DNA of 64,000 nt, taken from positions 6,076,683 to 6,140,682 of the forward strand of contig NC_079223.1 in the NCBI RefSeq assembly GCF_029633865.1, in the 5' to 3' direction. The translations under genes were made by a program, and so were the position numbers. Source of the DNA: Lampris incognitus (Eukaryota; Chordata; Actinopteri; Lampriformes; Lampridae). Shown in pieces: positions 63,390 through 64,000 of the stretch; position 1 is the first letter of the stretch; every line of letters starts with the position of its first letter. The notes beneath the pieces were generated by a model. That model searched no databases. It had not been told where the DNA came from and worked only from the letters and a program-made list of their open reading frames with translations.

Positions 63390-63826
63390 CTGGGGCATTG
63401 TAGCTGGGCAAGCTGACAAGCAGAGACATTGCGTGACTTTTATTTTTCTTTGCTTCAGCCAACACATAACAGACAACCGTTATCGTCATTACCTCACGGA
63501 CACTGGCAGAAACTCCGGTTTATCTGAGTATTGAAAAAGATGTTGATGGTTTTAAGATCTTTAAACAGCACAAGTGTTCGCTTTCTCACGCGCTGCTCTC
63601 GCACACACTCACAAGCATACACACAAACACACACACACACACAGAAAATATAGCGTCATCAACAAAGAAACAAACACCTACAGTGCAGACAATGGCTGCA
63701 GACGGCATCACTGACACATCAGTTCATACTTGTTTACTGGCTAGATGTCAGAAAAGAAGACTACATAGTAGGCTGTGGTGATTCAACACATAAACAGACC
63801 ATCAAAGGAAGGAAAAGTCTACTGAC

Positions 63827-63966
63827 CTCTGCACTCGTACTTGAGATCGGAGAAGAAGACGAGCTCCTGTGAGAAGACAAAAAGGCCTAACCTCCCTCCA
63901 GCAAACGTCTTGTCGTAAACTGGTCCTGAGTCAGCCATGATCTGTTTGCCTTCATAGACCACAACT
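63827..63966 (-). CDS. thrombospondin subgroup A (thbs1/thbs2), C-terminal exon, partial gene
   Basis: This encodes the end of the secreted trimeric matrix glycoprotein's C-terminal lectin-like domain: [18 protein letters not shown], then [20 protein letters not shown] and SDLKYECR. The exon follows acceptor GTTTCCCCCAG and has phase 1+138+1. After TGC AGA G comes GTCAGT, a good donor. If it is not spliced, the frame stops two codons later (TAG at 63,821-63,819). KYECRD is shared by THBS1 and THBS2; THBS3, THBS4 and COMP end quite differently. KQ and synteny point to thbs2, while YEG and DKT are thbs1-like. The rest of the gene lies to the right. Confidence 0.9.
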
Positions 63967-64000
63967 CTGGGGGAAACACACAGGGCAGAGAGAGGGGGTC

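Overview
This is vertebrate nuclear DNA, almost certainly from a ray-finned (teleost) fish. Three split genes can be read as fish-like proteins. They sit in a background of fish-type transposable elements: V-SINE/DANA-like and other tRNA-derived SINEs, RTE- and CR1/L2-group LINEs, a Penelope-like element, and hAT and piggyBac MITEs. The species cannot be fixed from this sequence.

Layout. (1) 84-25,150, plus strand: the 3' part of map3k4 (MEKK4/MTK1). It has 23 coding exons and 951 codons before the stop, covering the central regulatory region and the whole C-terminal kinase domain. The first ~650 residues lie left of the window. Introns hold two LINE relics, a nested hAT MITE, a larger hAT relic with a BED-finger fragment, two piggyBac-type MITEs and several SINEs. 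One kinase intron is of the GC-AG type. (2) 26,562-30,949, minus strand: complete agpat4 coding sequence in eight coding exons (376 residues), with a probable non-coding first exon in a CpG-rich promoter region near 33.5-34.6 kb. map3k4 and agpat4 converge tail to tail, with poly(A) signals about 100 bp apart. (3) 31-52 kb: a remarkable cluster of tandem repeats, roughly half of the sequence there, with units of 4 to ~75 bp. Two arrays are ~2 kb and ~3 kb long. At least one array has grown out of an internal motif of a dispersed mobile element. A few short exon-like segments lie between arrays but cannot be assigned to a gene. (4) 52.4-61 kb: mostly unassigned, probably intergenic, sequence with one full-length copy of the same dispersed element. 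(5) 61.05-63.97 kb, minus strand: the 3' UTR and a C-terminal coding exon of a subgroup-A thrombospondin (thbs1/thbs2 type). Human MAP3K4, AGPAT4 and THBS2 all lie at 6q26-q27, so conserved synteny favours thbs2.

The three genes do not form a pathway. map3k4 is a stress MAP3K upstream of p38/JNK, agpat4 is an ER/mitochondrial lysophospholipid acyltransferase, and the thrombospondin is a secreted matrix protein. The unusual features are the repeat biology of the 31-52 kb interval and the nested element histories. I found no new multi-gene system.
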